Assembly: GCA_017644375.1 (NCBI GenBank)
Contig: JAEPLP010000001.1
Coordinates: 558,001-622,000, forward strand
Length of the DNA stretch: 64,000 bases
DNA from: Prochlorococcus marinus CUG1435
GTDB taxonomy: Bacteria; Cyanobacteriota; Cyanobacteriia; PCC-6307; Cyanobiaceae
Direction of reading: 5' to 3'
The notes below the pieces were generated by a model. It was not told where the DNA came from and searched no databases. It saw only the letters and a program-made list of their open reading frames with translations. The position numbers and the translations under genes are program-made. Shown one piece after another: positions 38,288 through 46,507 of the stretch (position 1 is its first letter; each line of letters begins with the position of its first letter).

Positions 38288-39616
38288 GTGAGGCAAAAAG
38301 AATTGTTTAAAGAAGAGATAATAAATCAACTAGAATTACATCCAAGTAGATTAGATAAAGAGAAAATCATCTCAGAAGCAATGGAAGATGGTTTAGATGA
38401 TTTTTTTGAGGGCATCCGTATGGCACTTGATCCATTGGTAACTTTTGGTGTAAAAATTGTTCCTGAAAAAGAGAATGAAAAAAGTCAAAATTTTTTATGG
38501 AAAGATTTTAGGGAATTAGCAAATAAGCTTATTCAAAGAGAGCTTACTGGTCACGCTGCTCGCGATGCAATTCTTACGGCTATGGAATCTGCCACAAAAG
38601 AAGAGTGGAATGGATTTTATAGACGAGTTTTAATTAAAGATCTTAGATGTGGTGTATCTGAAAAAACAATCAACAAGATAGCCAAGAAATTTCCCAAATA
38701 TGCGATTCCTATTTTTTCTTGTCCTTTAGCTCATGACAGTGCAAATCATGAAAAAAAAATGATAGGAAAAAAGCAAATTGAAATCAAATTAGATGGTGTG
38801 CGCGTCTTAACTATTATTAGAAAAAATAAAGTAGAAATGTTTTCTCGTAATGGGAAACAATTCCATAATTTTGGTCATATTATCTCAGAAATAGAAAACG
38901 TCTTAAAAGAAGATCCTGCACCTCATGACTTAGTCCTAGATGGTGAAGTAATGAGCGCTAACTTTCAGGATTTAATGAAACAGGTTCATAGAAAAGATGG
39001 CAAACAAACAAAAGACGCAGTTCTACATCTATTTGACTTATGTCCCCTTGAAGACTTCCAAAAAGGGCGATGGAACACTAGTCAAACAGCAAGAAGTTTA
39101 TTAGTAAAAGAATGGGTAGCTAAACATTCTTTACTTCTTAGACATATAAAAACACTTGACTGGGAAAATGTAGACCTCGACACCAATGAGGGACAGAAAA
39201 GATTTGTAGAGCTGAATAAATCTGCTGTGGAGGGTGGATATGAAGGAGTAATGATTAAAGATCCTGATGCAATGTATGAATGTAAAAGAACACACAGTTG
39301 GTTAAAAGCAAAACCTTTCATTGAAGTCACTTTAAAGGTTGTATCTGTTGAGGAAGGCACAGGTCGCAATAAAGGTAGACTAGGAGCTGTACTAGTAGAA
39401 GGTGAAGATGATGGGCATGAATACAGTCTTAGTTGTGGAAGCGGATTTAGTGATATCCAACGTGAAGAATATTGGTCAAAACGGAATCAACTGATTGGTC
39501 AACTTGTAGAAATCAGGGCTGATGCTAAAACTAAATCCAAGGATGCGGTGACTTTTAGTCTGAGGTTTCCTAGATTCAAATGCTTTAGAGGATTTAAAGC
39601 TGGAGAAAAAGTTTAA
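38288..39616 (+). CDS. ATP-dependent DNA ligase, phage T4-like type
   Basis: Seals nicks using ATP through a lysyl-AMP intermediate. Residues 1-150 form an N-terminal helical domain whose RELTGHAARDAI and RRVLIKDLRCGVS blocks resemble phage T4 gp30. The nucleotidyltransferase motif I is KLDG with Lys167 (IEIKLDGVRV), motif III LVLDGEVM (215-222), motif IV EGVMIK (319-324) and motif V WLKAKP (338-343). A C-terminal OB domain (LKVVSVEEGTGRNKGRLGAV, SCGSGFSD) completes a 442-residue protein. Cyanobacteria normally replicate with NAD-dependent LigA, so this is an extra ligase, probably for repair and probably of viral descent. The start is GTG at 38288. Confidence 0.92.
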   Translation: MRQKELFKEEIINQLELHPSRLDKEKIISEAMEDGLDDFFEGIRMALDPLVTFGVKIVPEKENEKSQNFLWKDFRELANKLIQRELTGHAARDAILTAMESATKEEWNGFYRRVLIKDLRCGVSEKTINKIAKKFPKYAIPIFSCPLAHDSANHEKKMIGKKQIEIKLDGVRVLTIIRKNKVEMFSRNGKQFHNFGHIISEIENVLKEDPAPHDLVLDGEVMSANFQDLMKQVHRKDGKQTKDAVLHLFDLCPLEDFQKGRWNTSQTARSLLVKEWVAKHSLLLRHIKTLDWENVDLDTNEGQKRFVELNKSAVEGGYEGVMIKDPDAMYECKRTHSWLKAKPFIEVTLKVVSVEEGTGRNKGRLGAVLVEGEDDGHEYSLSCGSGFSDIQREEYWSKRNQLIGQLVEIRADAKTKSKDAVTFSLRFPRFKCFRGFKAGEKV

Positions 39617-39634
39617 ATTTTAAAAAATAGTATT

Positions 39635-39666
39635 CCACAAAGTAGTCTATGAAGAATGTGGTTTTT
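39635..39666 (+). terminator. possible intrinsic terminator after the DNA ligase gene
   Basis: CCACA (39635-39639) pairs with TGTGG (39657-39661), followed at once by five T. The stem is only five base pairs with a 17-base loop, so it is weak. Its place 18 bases after the ligase stop and before the next small gene fits a terminator. Confidence 0.35.
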
Positions 39667-39733
39667 AAGTAAAAAAACTAAAAATCTTGTCTATAAAATG
39701 TAAGAATAATCATCAGGACTTTAAGAGAGACTT

Positions 39734-39886
39734 ATGACAAAGAAAAAAGTTTTCAACTTCATAAAAACACCTTGTGGACAAGCAAAATATATCGAATTAG
39801 AAGCCAACAAAACTCTACTAGGTAAATTTAGGCTTTTGTGGTTTATCTTAATTGCATCTATTAGAGATTGGAATATTAAAGAGTAA
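39734..39886 (+). CDS. 50-residue hypothetical protein
   Basis: A short frame beginning MTKKKVFNFIKTPCGQ and ending IRDWNIKE, preceded by AGAGAGA at a good distance for ribosome binding. The N-terminal half is basic with one Cys; the segment FRLLWFILIASI is a short hydrophobic stretch, too short to be sure of a membrane helix. Stop codons lie in frame upstream, so it is not an extension of the ligase. It occupies what would otherwise be a 274-base gap. I do not recognise it; the start signal and composition support a real small gene. Confidence 0.6.
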   Translation: MTKKKVFNFIKTPCGQAKYIELEANKTLLGKFRLLWFILIASIRDWNIKE

Positions 39887-39890
39887 ATTC

Positions 39891-40487
39891 TTAGAATTTT
39901 TCAAAATATTCCCTGGAATATTTAGCTGAGAAATATACAACTAAAAAAGTTGAAATAATTCCAACAATAGTCATATATAAATTATTTGGTGATTGGACAT
40001 TTTTTAGCTCCTGGATATTTTTTGCCAAACTACCTATTGAGCAATAAAGAAAAGTTCCTGGAATTATTCCAAAAAGACCAATAGCGAAATCTCGAAATTT
40101 AACATTATTCAAACCATAAAAATAATTAAGAATACTAAAAGGAAATATCGGAGATAATCTTGCTAAAAAAATTAATTTAAGTCCGCCTTTTTCTACTACT
40201 TTTTCCATAACACTTAATTTTGGATAACGACTAAAAAGATTTTTTAGCTTTTTTGCAAAAAAACTTTTTGATACAAAAAAAGCAACTGATGCTCCTAAGG
40301 AAGCGGAGAAAAAAACGATAATTGATCCTAAATATGAGCCATATAAAAAACCTGATAATAAAGATAACCAAGAAGCTGGGAGTATTAATAAAACAATTAA
40401 AATATAAATGCAAACAAACGAAAATATCCCAATTCCAGTATTAAAAAAAAAAGACAAATTATAAATATTTTCAAGAAATATATTCAT
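39891..40487 (-). CDS. TVP38/TMEM64-family (DedA-like) membrane protein
   Basis: A 198-residue inner-membrane protein of the TVP38/SNARE-associated (VTT) superfamily. Hydrophobic segments lie near 12-45, 50-72, 120-145 and 165-190. The family hallmark is the pair GFLYGSYLGSI and, later, FLARLSPIFPFSILNYFYGL, thought to form a re-entrant loop region. Relatives include lipid scramblases and transporters; the substrate here is unknown. The ATG at 40487 is two bases past the valS stop, so it is likely co-translated after valS; a TTG at 40493 would overlap that stop. Confidence 0.88.
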   Translation of the reverse strand: MNIFLENIYNLSFFFNTGIGIFSFVCIYILIVLLILPASWLSLLSGFLYGSYLGSIIVFFSASLGASVAFFVSKSFFAKKLKNLFSRYPKLSVMEKVVEKGGLKLIFLARLSPIFPFSILNYFYGLNNVKFRDFAIGLFGIIPGTFLYCSIGSLAKNIQELKNVQSPNNLYMTIVGIISTFLVVYFSAKYSREYFEKF

Positions 40488-40489
40488 TC

Positions 40490-43246
40490 TCAATTCAAAA
40501 GCTCGAGTTTTTTAGTAATTCTCTCCATTTGTACCGAACCCTCATTTAATTTAAATCTACATTCATCAACAATATCTTTTGGAGCCTTATCCACGAAATT
40601 TTTATTAGATAATCTCTTATTTAAATTATCTAATTCAATAGTCACCTTTTTTAAATCCTTTTTTAGCCTTTCCTGTAATGCATCTATATTTACAAAATCC
40701 TGAAAAGGTAAGTAAACCTCTAAATCACTAATTATCCCAGAAAAAGCTTTAGCAAACTCTTTTTTATCAACAGCATTAGGTTTAAAAATAAATACTTCAG
40801 AAGATTTAGTTAAGGTTTGAATATCATCAACTAAAATTTTTAGAAAATCAATCAATTCATCATTATCTGAAATCAAGTAAACAGGAACTTTTTCTGATGG
40901 CTTGAGACCTAATTCAGCTCTCAAATTTCTAATCAATCTAATAATTTCAAAGAGTTGTTGAAAGGAATTATCAAGCTTATTATCAACAAATTTATTTTCT
41001 TGGGTTGGCCATTTTTGAAGAGATAATAATTCTTTATCTGATTTAAGTTGCAGTACATGCCAAAGTTCTTCAGTAATGTGCGGCATAAAAGGATGAATCA
41101 TCACCAAAATATCATTGAGCACTTTTATTAAAACCTTTTCAGATATTTGTCTATTATTAGTTTCTTTATTATTAAACCTTTGTTTAGCAAATTCTACATA
41201 CCAGTCACAAAAATCATTCCACGTAAATTCATATAGAAGTTTCGCAGATTCTCCCAATTTATATTCTTTCAATAAAGAAGCGACTTTTATATTTACCTGA
41301 TTCAATTTCGATAAAATCCACTTATCACATAACTCTAAAGAAGGTTCATCACTCTCATTAAGCGAATCATTATTGTTAGAAGTTTTATTAATTAACACAA
41401 ATTTAGTTGCATTCCATAATTTATTCGCAAAATTTCTTGAAGCTTCAACAGTTGAAGAGGTATCTTTTTTTCTATCAAAATCAAGCCGGATATCTTGTCC
41501 AGCACCTGCAACTTCTCGAATTAAAGCAAATCGCAGAGCATCAGAACCATATTTATCAATTAATAGTATTGGATCAATACCATTACCTGAACTTTTACTC
41601 ATTTTTTTATTGTTTTCATCTCGAACTAGACCATGAATATAAACATCCTTAAAAGGAATATTATTCGTGAAAGTATTCCCCATCATTGTCATTCTGGCCA
41701 CCCAGAAGAAAATAATATCGAAACCAGTAACAAGAACATTATTTGGATACCATTTTTTAAAATCAGGATCATTTGTATTTGGCCAACCAAGAGTTGAGAA
41801 AGGCCATAAACCACTTGAAAACCATGTATCCAAAACATCTTTATCACGAACCAATTTAATATTTGATCCAAATTTTTTATTAGCTTCAATTAAGGCATCC
41901 TCTTCATTTCTTGCAACGATGTATGGAGTATTTTGTTCTATTGAGTCTTGAGCTTCATCTAAAACATACCAAGCTGGTATTTGGTGCCCCCACCACAATT
42001 GCCGACTAATACACCAATCATTAATATTCTCTAACCAATCCTTATAAACTTTCTCCCAGCGTGGAGGAATAAACGATGGTTTTTTTGAATAAATTTCATG
42101 AAGACATCCTTGTGATATATCATCCATTTTCAAAAACCATTGTGTTGACAATAAGGGTTCAATTGGCACCTTACCTCTATCAGAAAAAGGAACAGTATGT
42201 TTATAATCCTCTATCTTTGTCAAAAGGCCTAAGTTATCCAATTCTTTGATAATTTTCTTTCTAGCCTCATATCTATCTAAATTTTGAAAAATACCTGCAT
42301 TAATATTTAAAGTTCCATCTTTGTTCATTACATTAATCTGTTTTAGATTATGCCTTTTTCCTATTGCGAAATCATTTGGATCATGGGCTGGAGTAACCTT
42401 CACACAACCCGTACCAAAATCTTTATCAACATGTGAATCAGCAATAATAGGTATTTCTCTATCAACGAAAGGAACTTTTACTTTGACACCAATAAATTCT
42501 TTATACCTATCATCATCAGGATTAACTGCCACAGCAGTATCACCCAAAAGAGTTTCTGGTCTTGTTGTTGCAACTTCTAAATACTTATCTAACTGTTCAC
42601 CACTTTCAGAAATTAAAGGGTATTTAAAATGCCATAAATGACCATTTACTTCTTGCATTTCAACTTCAAGATCACTTACGGCAGATTGAGATTCAGGGCA
42701 CCAATTAACCAAATATTCGCCTCTATAAATTAAATTCTTTCTATAGAGAATATTAAAAGCCTCAATAACTGCTTCATTTAATTTTTGATCAAGAGTAAAT
42801 CTTTCTCTAGTCCAGTCAACTGAATATCCTATCCTTTTTAATTGAGAAACTATTCTTCCACCACTTTGTTCTTTCCAGTTCCATGCTCTTTTAAGAAATT
42901 CATCTCTTCCAATGTCCTCGCTTGTTTTGCCTTCACTTTTTAATTGTTTTTCGAGAATAGTTTGAACAGCTATTGAAGCATGATCAGTTCCCGGCAAACA
43001 CAAAACATTCTTACCTAAAAGTCTTTGAAAACGTACTACAACATCTATCAAAGCCGTATTAAATGCATGCCCCATATGCAAAGATCCAGTTACATTTGGT
43101 GGCGGAATAACAACACAAAAAGGCTCCCCATCATCCTCAGGGTTAGGACTAAACGCCTTTAGACTTTCCCATTTTTCTTGCCACTTTTTCTCTACTTCAA
43201 AAGGTGAATAATTCTCTAAAGATAATTGATCATTCATCTCTGTCAT
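40490..43246 (-). CDS. valS: valyl-tRNA synthetase
   Basis: Charges tRNA-Val. It is a class Ia enzyme of 918 residues: the HIGH-like signature is HMGH in PPPNVTGSLHMGH, KMSKS lies in NNKKMSKSSGNG, the CP1 editing domain occupies the middle, and a C-terminal coiled coil (RLKKDLKKVTIELDNLNKRL) is present as in bacterial ValRS. The ATG at 43246 (MTEMNDQ) is preferred over a TTG two codons upstream. A tRNA-Val gene lies about 450 bases upstream on the same strand. An inverted repeat sits just before the start. Confidence 0.98.
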   Translation of the reverse strand: MTEMNDQLSLENYSPFEVEKKWQEKWESLKAFSPNPEDDGEPFCVVIPPPNVTGSLHMGHAFNTALIDVVVRFQRLLGKNVLCLPGTDHASIAVQTILEKQLKSEGKTSEDIGRDEFLKRAWNWKEQSGGRIVSQLKRIGYSVDWTRERFTLDQKLNEAVIEAFNILYRKNLIYRGEYLVNWCPESQSAVSDLEVEMQEVNGHLWHFKYPLISESGEQLDKYLEVATTRPETLLGDTAVAVNPDDDRYKEFIGVKVKVPFVDREIPIIADSHVDKDFGTGCVKVTPAHDPNDFAIGKRHNLKQINVMNKDGTLNINAGIFQNLDRYEARKKIIKELDNLGLLTKIEDYKHTVPFSDRGKVPIEPLLSTQWFLKMDDISQGCLHEIYSKKPSFIPPRWEKVYKDWLENINDWCISRQLWWGHQIPAWYVLDEAQDSIEQNTPYIVARNEEDALIEANKKFGSNIKLVRDKDVLDTWFSSGLWPFSTLGWPNTNDPDFKKWYPNNVLVTGFDIIFFWVARMTMMGNTFTNNIPFKDVYIHGLVRDENNKKMSKSSGNGIDPILLIDKYGSDALRFALIREVAGAGQDIRLDFDRKKDTSSTVEASRNFANKLWNATKFVLINKTSNNNDSLNESDEPSLELCDKWILSKLNQVNIKVASLLKEYKLGESAKLLYEFTWNDFCDWYVEFAKQRFNNKETNNRQISEKVLIKVLNDILVMIHPFMPHITEELWHVLQLKSDKELLSLQKWPTQENKFVDNKLDNSFQQLFEIIRLIRNLRAELGLKPSEKVPVYLISDNDELIDFLKILVDDIQTLTKSSEVFIFKPNAVDKKEFAKAFSGIISDLEVYLPFQDFVNIDALQERLKKDLKKVTIELDNLNKRLSNKNFVDKAPKDIVDECRFKLNEGSVQMERITKKLELLN

Positions 43247-43247
43247 G

Positions 43248-43325
43248 TGCAAATTTTATTTCAATAAACTTTTTATTTATTTTATCTTGAGAGCAGCTAA
43301 TTATTGAAAATAATATTAGTTTGCA
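43248..43325 (-). repeat. imperfect inverted repeat in the valS leader
   Basis: TTTCAATAA at 43259-43267 is the exact reverse complement of TTATTGAAA at 43301-43309. Outside these, TGCAAA (43248-43253) matches TTTGCA (43320-43325). The inner loop is 33 bases. It fills the gap between the IscA-like gene and valS and ends against the valS start. It may be an RNA hairpin acting on valS expression, a weak terminator, or chance in AT-rich DNA. Confidence 0.45.
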
Positions 43326-43342
43326 AAAAAGACACATCCATT

Positions 43343-43684
43343 CTACAAAAGTTTGAAACCAGAACCACAAGAACAACGTATTGCATTTTTTGGTGTTGAA
43401 ATAAGAAATCCACCACCGCTCAAATCACCGTAATAATCTAATTTTAAATCTTTCAGTAAATTAAACTTTTTTACATCCGCGTATAAAGTTACTCCTTCAG
43501 TTCTTGAAATAGGGGATCCATTACATGTACCTGGCCTTAATTTAATATGCATCCATCCTTCAGAACAATTTTTATCCTTTACTAAATCAATCGACATTTC
43601 TCCAGGAGAACCTCCAAAAGAAGCTTGCCTAGATAGTTCTGAAGCAGCACTTTGACTGATTGAAAGATTGACGATCTCAGTCAT
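43343..43684 (-). CDS. iron-sulfur cluster assembly protein, IscA/SufA/ErpA-type
   Basis: A 113-residue A-type carrier that passes Fe-S clusters to apoproteins. The C-terminal pair of cysteines is in CSCGSGF, and the first cysteine is in the Gly-Thr-Cys-Asn-Gly segment at mid-protein. The N-terminal VNLSISQSAASELSR block is typical. The start is set at the ATG at 43684 (MTEIVNL); an in-frame ATG further up lies inside the tRNA gene and cannot be the start. It lies 16 bases downstream of tRNA-Val. Confidence 0.9.
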   Translation of the reverse strand: MTEIVNLSISQSAASELSRQASFGGSPGEMSIDLVKDKNCSEGWMHIKLRPGTCNGSPISRTEGVTLYADVKKFNLLKDLKLDYYGDLSGGGFLISTPKNAIRCSCGSGFKLL

Positions 43685-43699
43685 TAGAAAAATAATAAA

Positions 43700-43771
<72 letters not shown>

Positions 43772-43783
43772 TTATAATAAATC

Positions 43784-43789
43784 ATTCTA
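43784..43789 (-). promoter_or_regulatory. possible -10 box for tRNA-Val
   Basis: Read on the minus strand this is TAGAAT, twelve bases before the first tRNA nucleotide, a sensible place for a -10 element. No convincing -35 is seen, which is common in picocyanobacterial promoters. Confidence 0.3.
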
Positions 43790-43871
43790 ATAGATGAAGT
43801 TGAAAAATTTATACTAAGTATTTAAATATTTCATGATTGAGGCAAAATTTAATTAATAAAATATATATCCT

Positions 43872-44726
43872 ATGTCCTCAAACAATAGATATAAATTGGA
43901 AAACAATTCCGATTTAGAGACTATAAATAGTTTTAAAATCTTAATATCTAATATCAAAGCATTAAAAGATAAAACTTGGGGCTGCCCATGGCAGAAAATA
44001 CAGTCTCATTTATCGTTGATCCCATTTTTATATGAAGAAAGTAATGAATTTATAGAGGCGATATATGAAAACAATGCAGATAACTTATGTGAGGAGTTAG
44101 GAGATCTTTTATTACAAGTAATGCTTCATGCTGAAATCGGTTACGAAGAAAAAGAATTTACACTAAATGATGTTATAAAAAATCTAAACAAGAAAATTAT
44201 TTATAGACATCCATATATTTTTAACAAAAAAGAAAAAGTATCATTAAAAAAATCACAACAGATTTGGGTAAATATAAAAAATTTAGAAAAAGAAGCACCT
44301 CATATGAAATCTTCAATTAGTAGAAATTTAAATTTGAAAATTAAAAATTTACCGCCAACGGTTGGAACAGATAAAATCACAAATATCGTTAAAGAACATG
44401 GTTTCAAGTGGGAAAGTACTGATCAGATTTTTAAAAAGTTAGAAGAAGAAATTAATGAATTAAAGGAAGCAATTAAAAGTAAAAATGATTCAGAGATAAA
44501 AAATGAATTTGGGGATATTTACTTTACCCTTCTTAATCTCTCAAACTTTTTAAAGATTAATCCTGAATCAGCTCTTCAAAAAACTAATATAAAATTTTTA
44601 GACAGATTTTCAATCATCGAAGAGCATGCAGGAGATAATATTAAAAAACAAACTCCTAAAGACTTTCAACGGCTTTGGCAAATAGCCAAACAAAAACTGG
44701 CGAGAAAAATTCCTAAAAGCAAATGA
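43872..44726 (+). CDS. mazG: nucleoside triphosphate pyrophosphohydrolase MazG
   Basis: Hydrolyses nucleoside triphosphates to monophosphates; linked to removal of damaged nucleotides and to ppGpp levels in other bacteria. There are two MazG domains. The first (about residues 25-125) has CPWQKIQSHLSLIPFLYEES and the metal-binding EELGDLLLQVMLHAE. The second (about 170-280) has FKWESTDQIFKKLEEEINEL and NEFGDIYFTLLNLS. It is 284 residues, the long bacterial form. Cyanophages carry their own mazG; this is the host-type gene in a core context. It overlaps speE by four bases (ATGA). Confidence 0.93.
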   Translation: MSSNNRYKLENNSDLETINSFKILISNIKALKDKTWGCPWQKIQSHLSLIPFLYEESNEFIEAIYENNADNLCEELGDLLLQVMLHAEIGYEEKEFTLNDVIKNLNKKIIYRHPYIFNKKEKVSLKKSQQIWVNIKNLEKEAPHMKSSISRNLNLKIKNLPPTVGTDKITNIVKEHGFKWESTDQIFKKLEEEINELKEAIKSKNDSEIKNEFGDIYFTLLNLSNFLKINPESALQKTNIKFLDRFSIIEEHAGDNIKKQTPKDFQRLWQIAKQKLARKIPKSK

Positions 44727-45574
44727 CAAATACTAAAACATGGATAGATGAATATCATAAAGGCTCAAGATTCGGCCTAAATGGAAAAATCCTAATTAAA
44801 AAAACCTCAAAATATCAAGAAATTATTGTTATTGAAAATGAATATTATGGTAAAGCTTTAATGTTAGATGGTTGCTGGATGACATCATTAAAAGACGAGA
44901 AATATTATCATGAGTGTCTTGTGCATCCTGCTTTAAGTAGCATTGACGAAAAATCTAATGTACTAATTATTGGCGGTGGTGACGGTGGTACTGTAAGAGA
45001 ATGCATTAAATATTCTCAAATATCAAAAATTGATCTAGTAGAAATTGATGAGGAGGTAATCAAAATATCAAAAAAATTTCTAAAAGAAATTGGAGGCGAA
45101 GGATGGAATGACAAAAGATTAGAAATACATGTTGATGATGGCGTTAAATGGGTAAAAAAAACAAGAGATAATTTTTACGACGTTATATTTATAGATTGTT
45201 CAGATCCCTCAGAATTTTCAAATTTATTATTTTCAGATTCTTTTTATAAAGAATGTAAAAGAATACTTTCACCAGTTGGGATATTAGCAACGCAAAGCGA
45301 ATCTCCTGAATCCTTCAAAAAGATTCACATAAATATTTTGAAAACCCTAAAAAATATATTTAAAGTTTCTGAAACTATGTATTCCTTTGTGCCTATATAT
45401 CCAAGCGGGATTTGGAGTTGGACATTTGCTTCTTCAGAAGATCTAAATTTATCAAAGCAAAATTATGATGAAGTCGTAAAAATAGAAAAAGGATGTGAAA
45501 TTTGGAATTTAAATTTTCAAAATGCAGCATTCAAAATGATGCCAAATAAAATTGTAAAAGAACTAAATTCATAA
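44723..45574 (+). CDS. speE: spermidine synthase
   Basis: Transfers the aminopropyl group of decarboxylated S-adenosylmethionine to putrescine. It is 283 residues, with the binding motif GGGDGGTVRE (about residues 87-96), the LVEIDEEVI strand that binds the methionine part, and IDCSDPSEFSNLLFSDSFY carrying the catalytic Asp. It is translationally linked to mazG and followed by speB after one base, so two polyamine steps sit together. The DP-S in place of the common DP-G-P is a small variation. Confidence 0.95.
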   Translation: MTNTKTWIDEYHKGSRFGLNGKILIKKTSKYQEIIVIENEYYGKALMLDGCWMTSLKDEKYYHECLVHPALSSIDEKSNVLIIGGGDGGTVRECIKYSQISKIDLVEIDEEVIKISKKFLKEIGGEGWNDKRLEIHVDDGVKWVKKTRDNFYDVIFIDCSDPSEFSNLLFSDSFYKECKRILSPVGILATQSESPESFKKIHINILKTLKNIFKVSETMYSFVPIYPSGIWSWTFASSEDLNLSKQNYDEVVKIEKGCEIWNLNFQNAAFKMMPNKIVKELNS

Positions 45575-45575
45575 G

Positions 45576-46457
45576 ATGACAAAAAATTTATTTGATAACG
45601 AAAATGCAATTTATATGGGAGCAAAAAGAAGTCCTGAGAATTGCTCAATTGGAATATTTGGAGTTAATTATGACGGGACATGTTCGTTTAAACCAGGAGC
45701 AAGATTTGGTCCAGAAGCAATTAGACAAGTTAGTACTTGTTTAGAAACGTATTGTCCAAAAATAAAAAAAGACTTAGAGGATATTATGTATGTTGATTTT
45801 GGATCAATACAAATTAATAAAAATGACTCAAAGTCCGTTATTGAATCGGTTAAATCAGCAACAAATTATTTAATTAGTAAACGCCTAAGTCCTATTATGC
45901 TTGGCGGCGAACACTCTATTACAAGAGGTGCTATTGAAGCATTAGTAAAAAAATATCCAGATTTGATATTGGTTCAACTTGATGCTCATGCAGATTTAAG
46001 AGAATCATATATAGGAAATGAACATAGTCATGCTTGTACTATGAAAAGATGCTTAGAAGTGCTACCTGAAAAGAAAATTTTGCAAGTAGGAATTAGAAGT
46101 GGGACCAAGGAAGAATTTGAAATTATGCATCACAACAACCAATTAGTTCACTTTTGTCCAGGCGAAAATGCAGATGATTTAAAACAAGCTCTTCTACCAT
46201 ACGCTAAGTCTCCAATCTATTTAACAATAGATTTAGATTGGTTTGATCCCAGTTTATTAGCAGGGACGGGCACTCCAGAACCGGGAGGATTTTTTTGGAA
46301 TGATTTTGAAGAAATACTGAAAACTTTAAAAGGCCTTAGAATTGTAGCTTCAGATATTGTTGAATTATCTCCAGAAATTGATAAAAGCGGAGTAAGTAGC
46401 GTAGTGGCAGCCAAAGTACTTAGAAGCTTAATTTTGTCATTAGAAAATATGCAATAA
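45576..46457 (+). CDS. speB: agmatinase (ureohydrolase family)
   Basis: A manganese enzyme that hydrolyses agmatine to putrescine and urea. All three metal-binding motifs are present: GGEHS, DAHADLR (with the Asp/His cluster near residue 140) and DLDWFDP. The SPENCSIGIFGVNYDG start and GTGTPEPGGF are normal. It is 293 residues. The adjacent speE supports agmatinase over arginase or formiminoglutamase, which share the fold. The product putrescine is the speE substrate. Confidence 0.92.
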   Translation: MTKNLFDNENAIYMGAKRSPENCSIGIFGVNYDGTCSFKPGARFGPEAIRQVSTCLETYCPKIKKDLEDIMYVDFGSIQINKNDSKSVIESVKSATNYLISKRLSPIMLGGEHSITRGAIEALVKKYPDLILVQLDAHADLRESYIGNEHSHACTMKRCLEVLPEKKILQVGIRSGTKEEFEIMHHNNQLVHFCPGENADDLKQALLPYAKSPIYLTIDLDWFDPSLLAGTGTPEPGGFFWNDFEEILKTLKGLRIVASDIVELSPEIDKSGVSSVVAAKVLRSLILSLENMQ

Positions 46458-46507
46458 AGAATTTCTAAACTACAGTGTAAAAATACAAAATAAAAACTAA
46501 ATAATTC

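Noticed and set aside
46458-46507. Glycine riboswitch before gcvT
   Set aside because: Only 50 bases are available and they show no aptamer-like helices.
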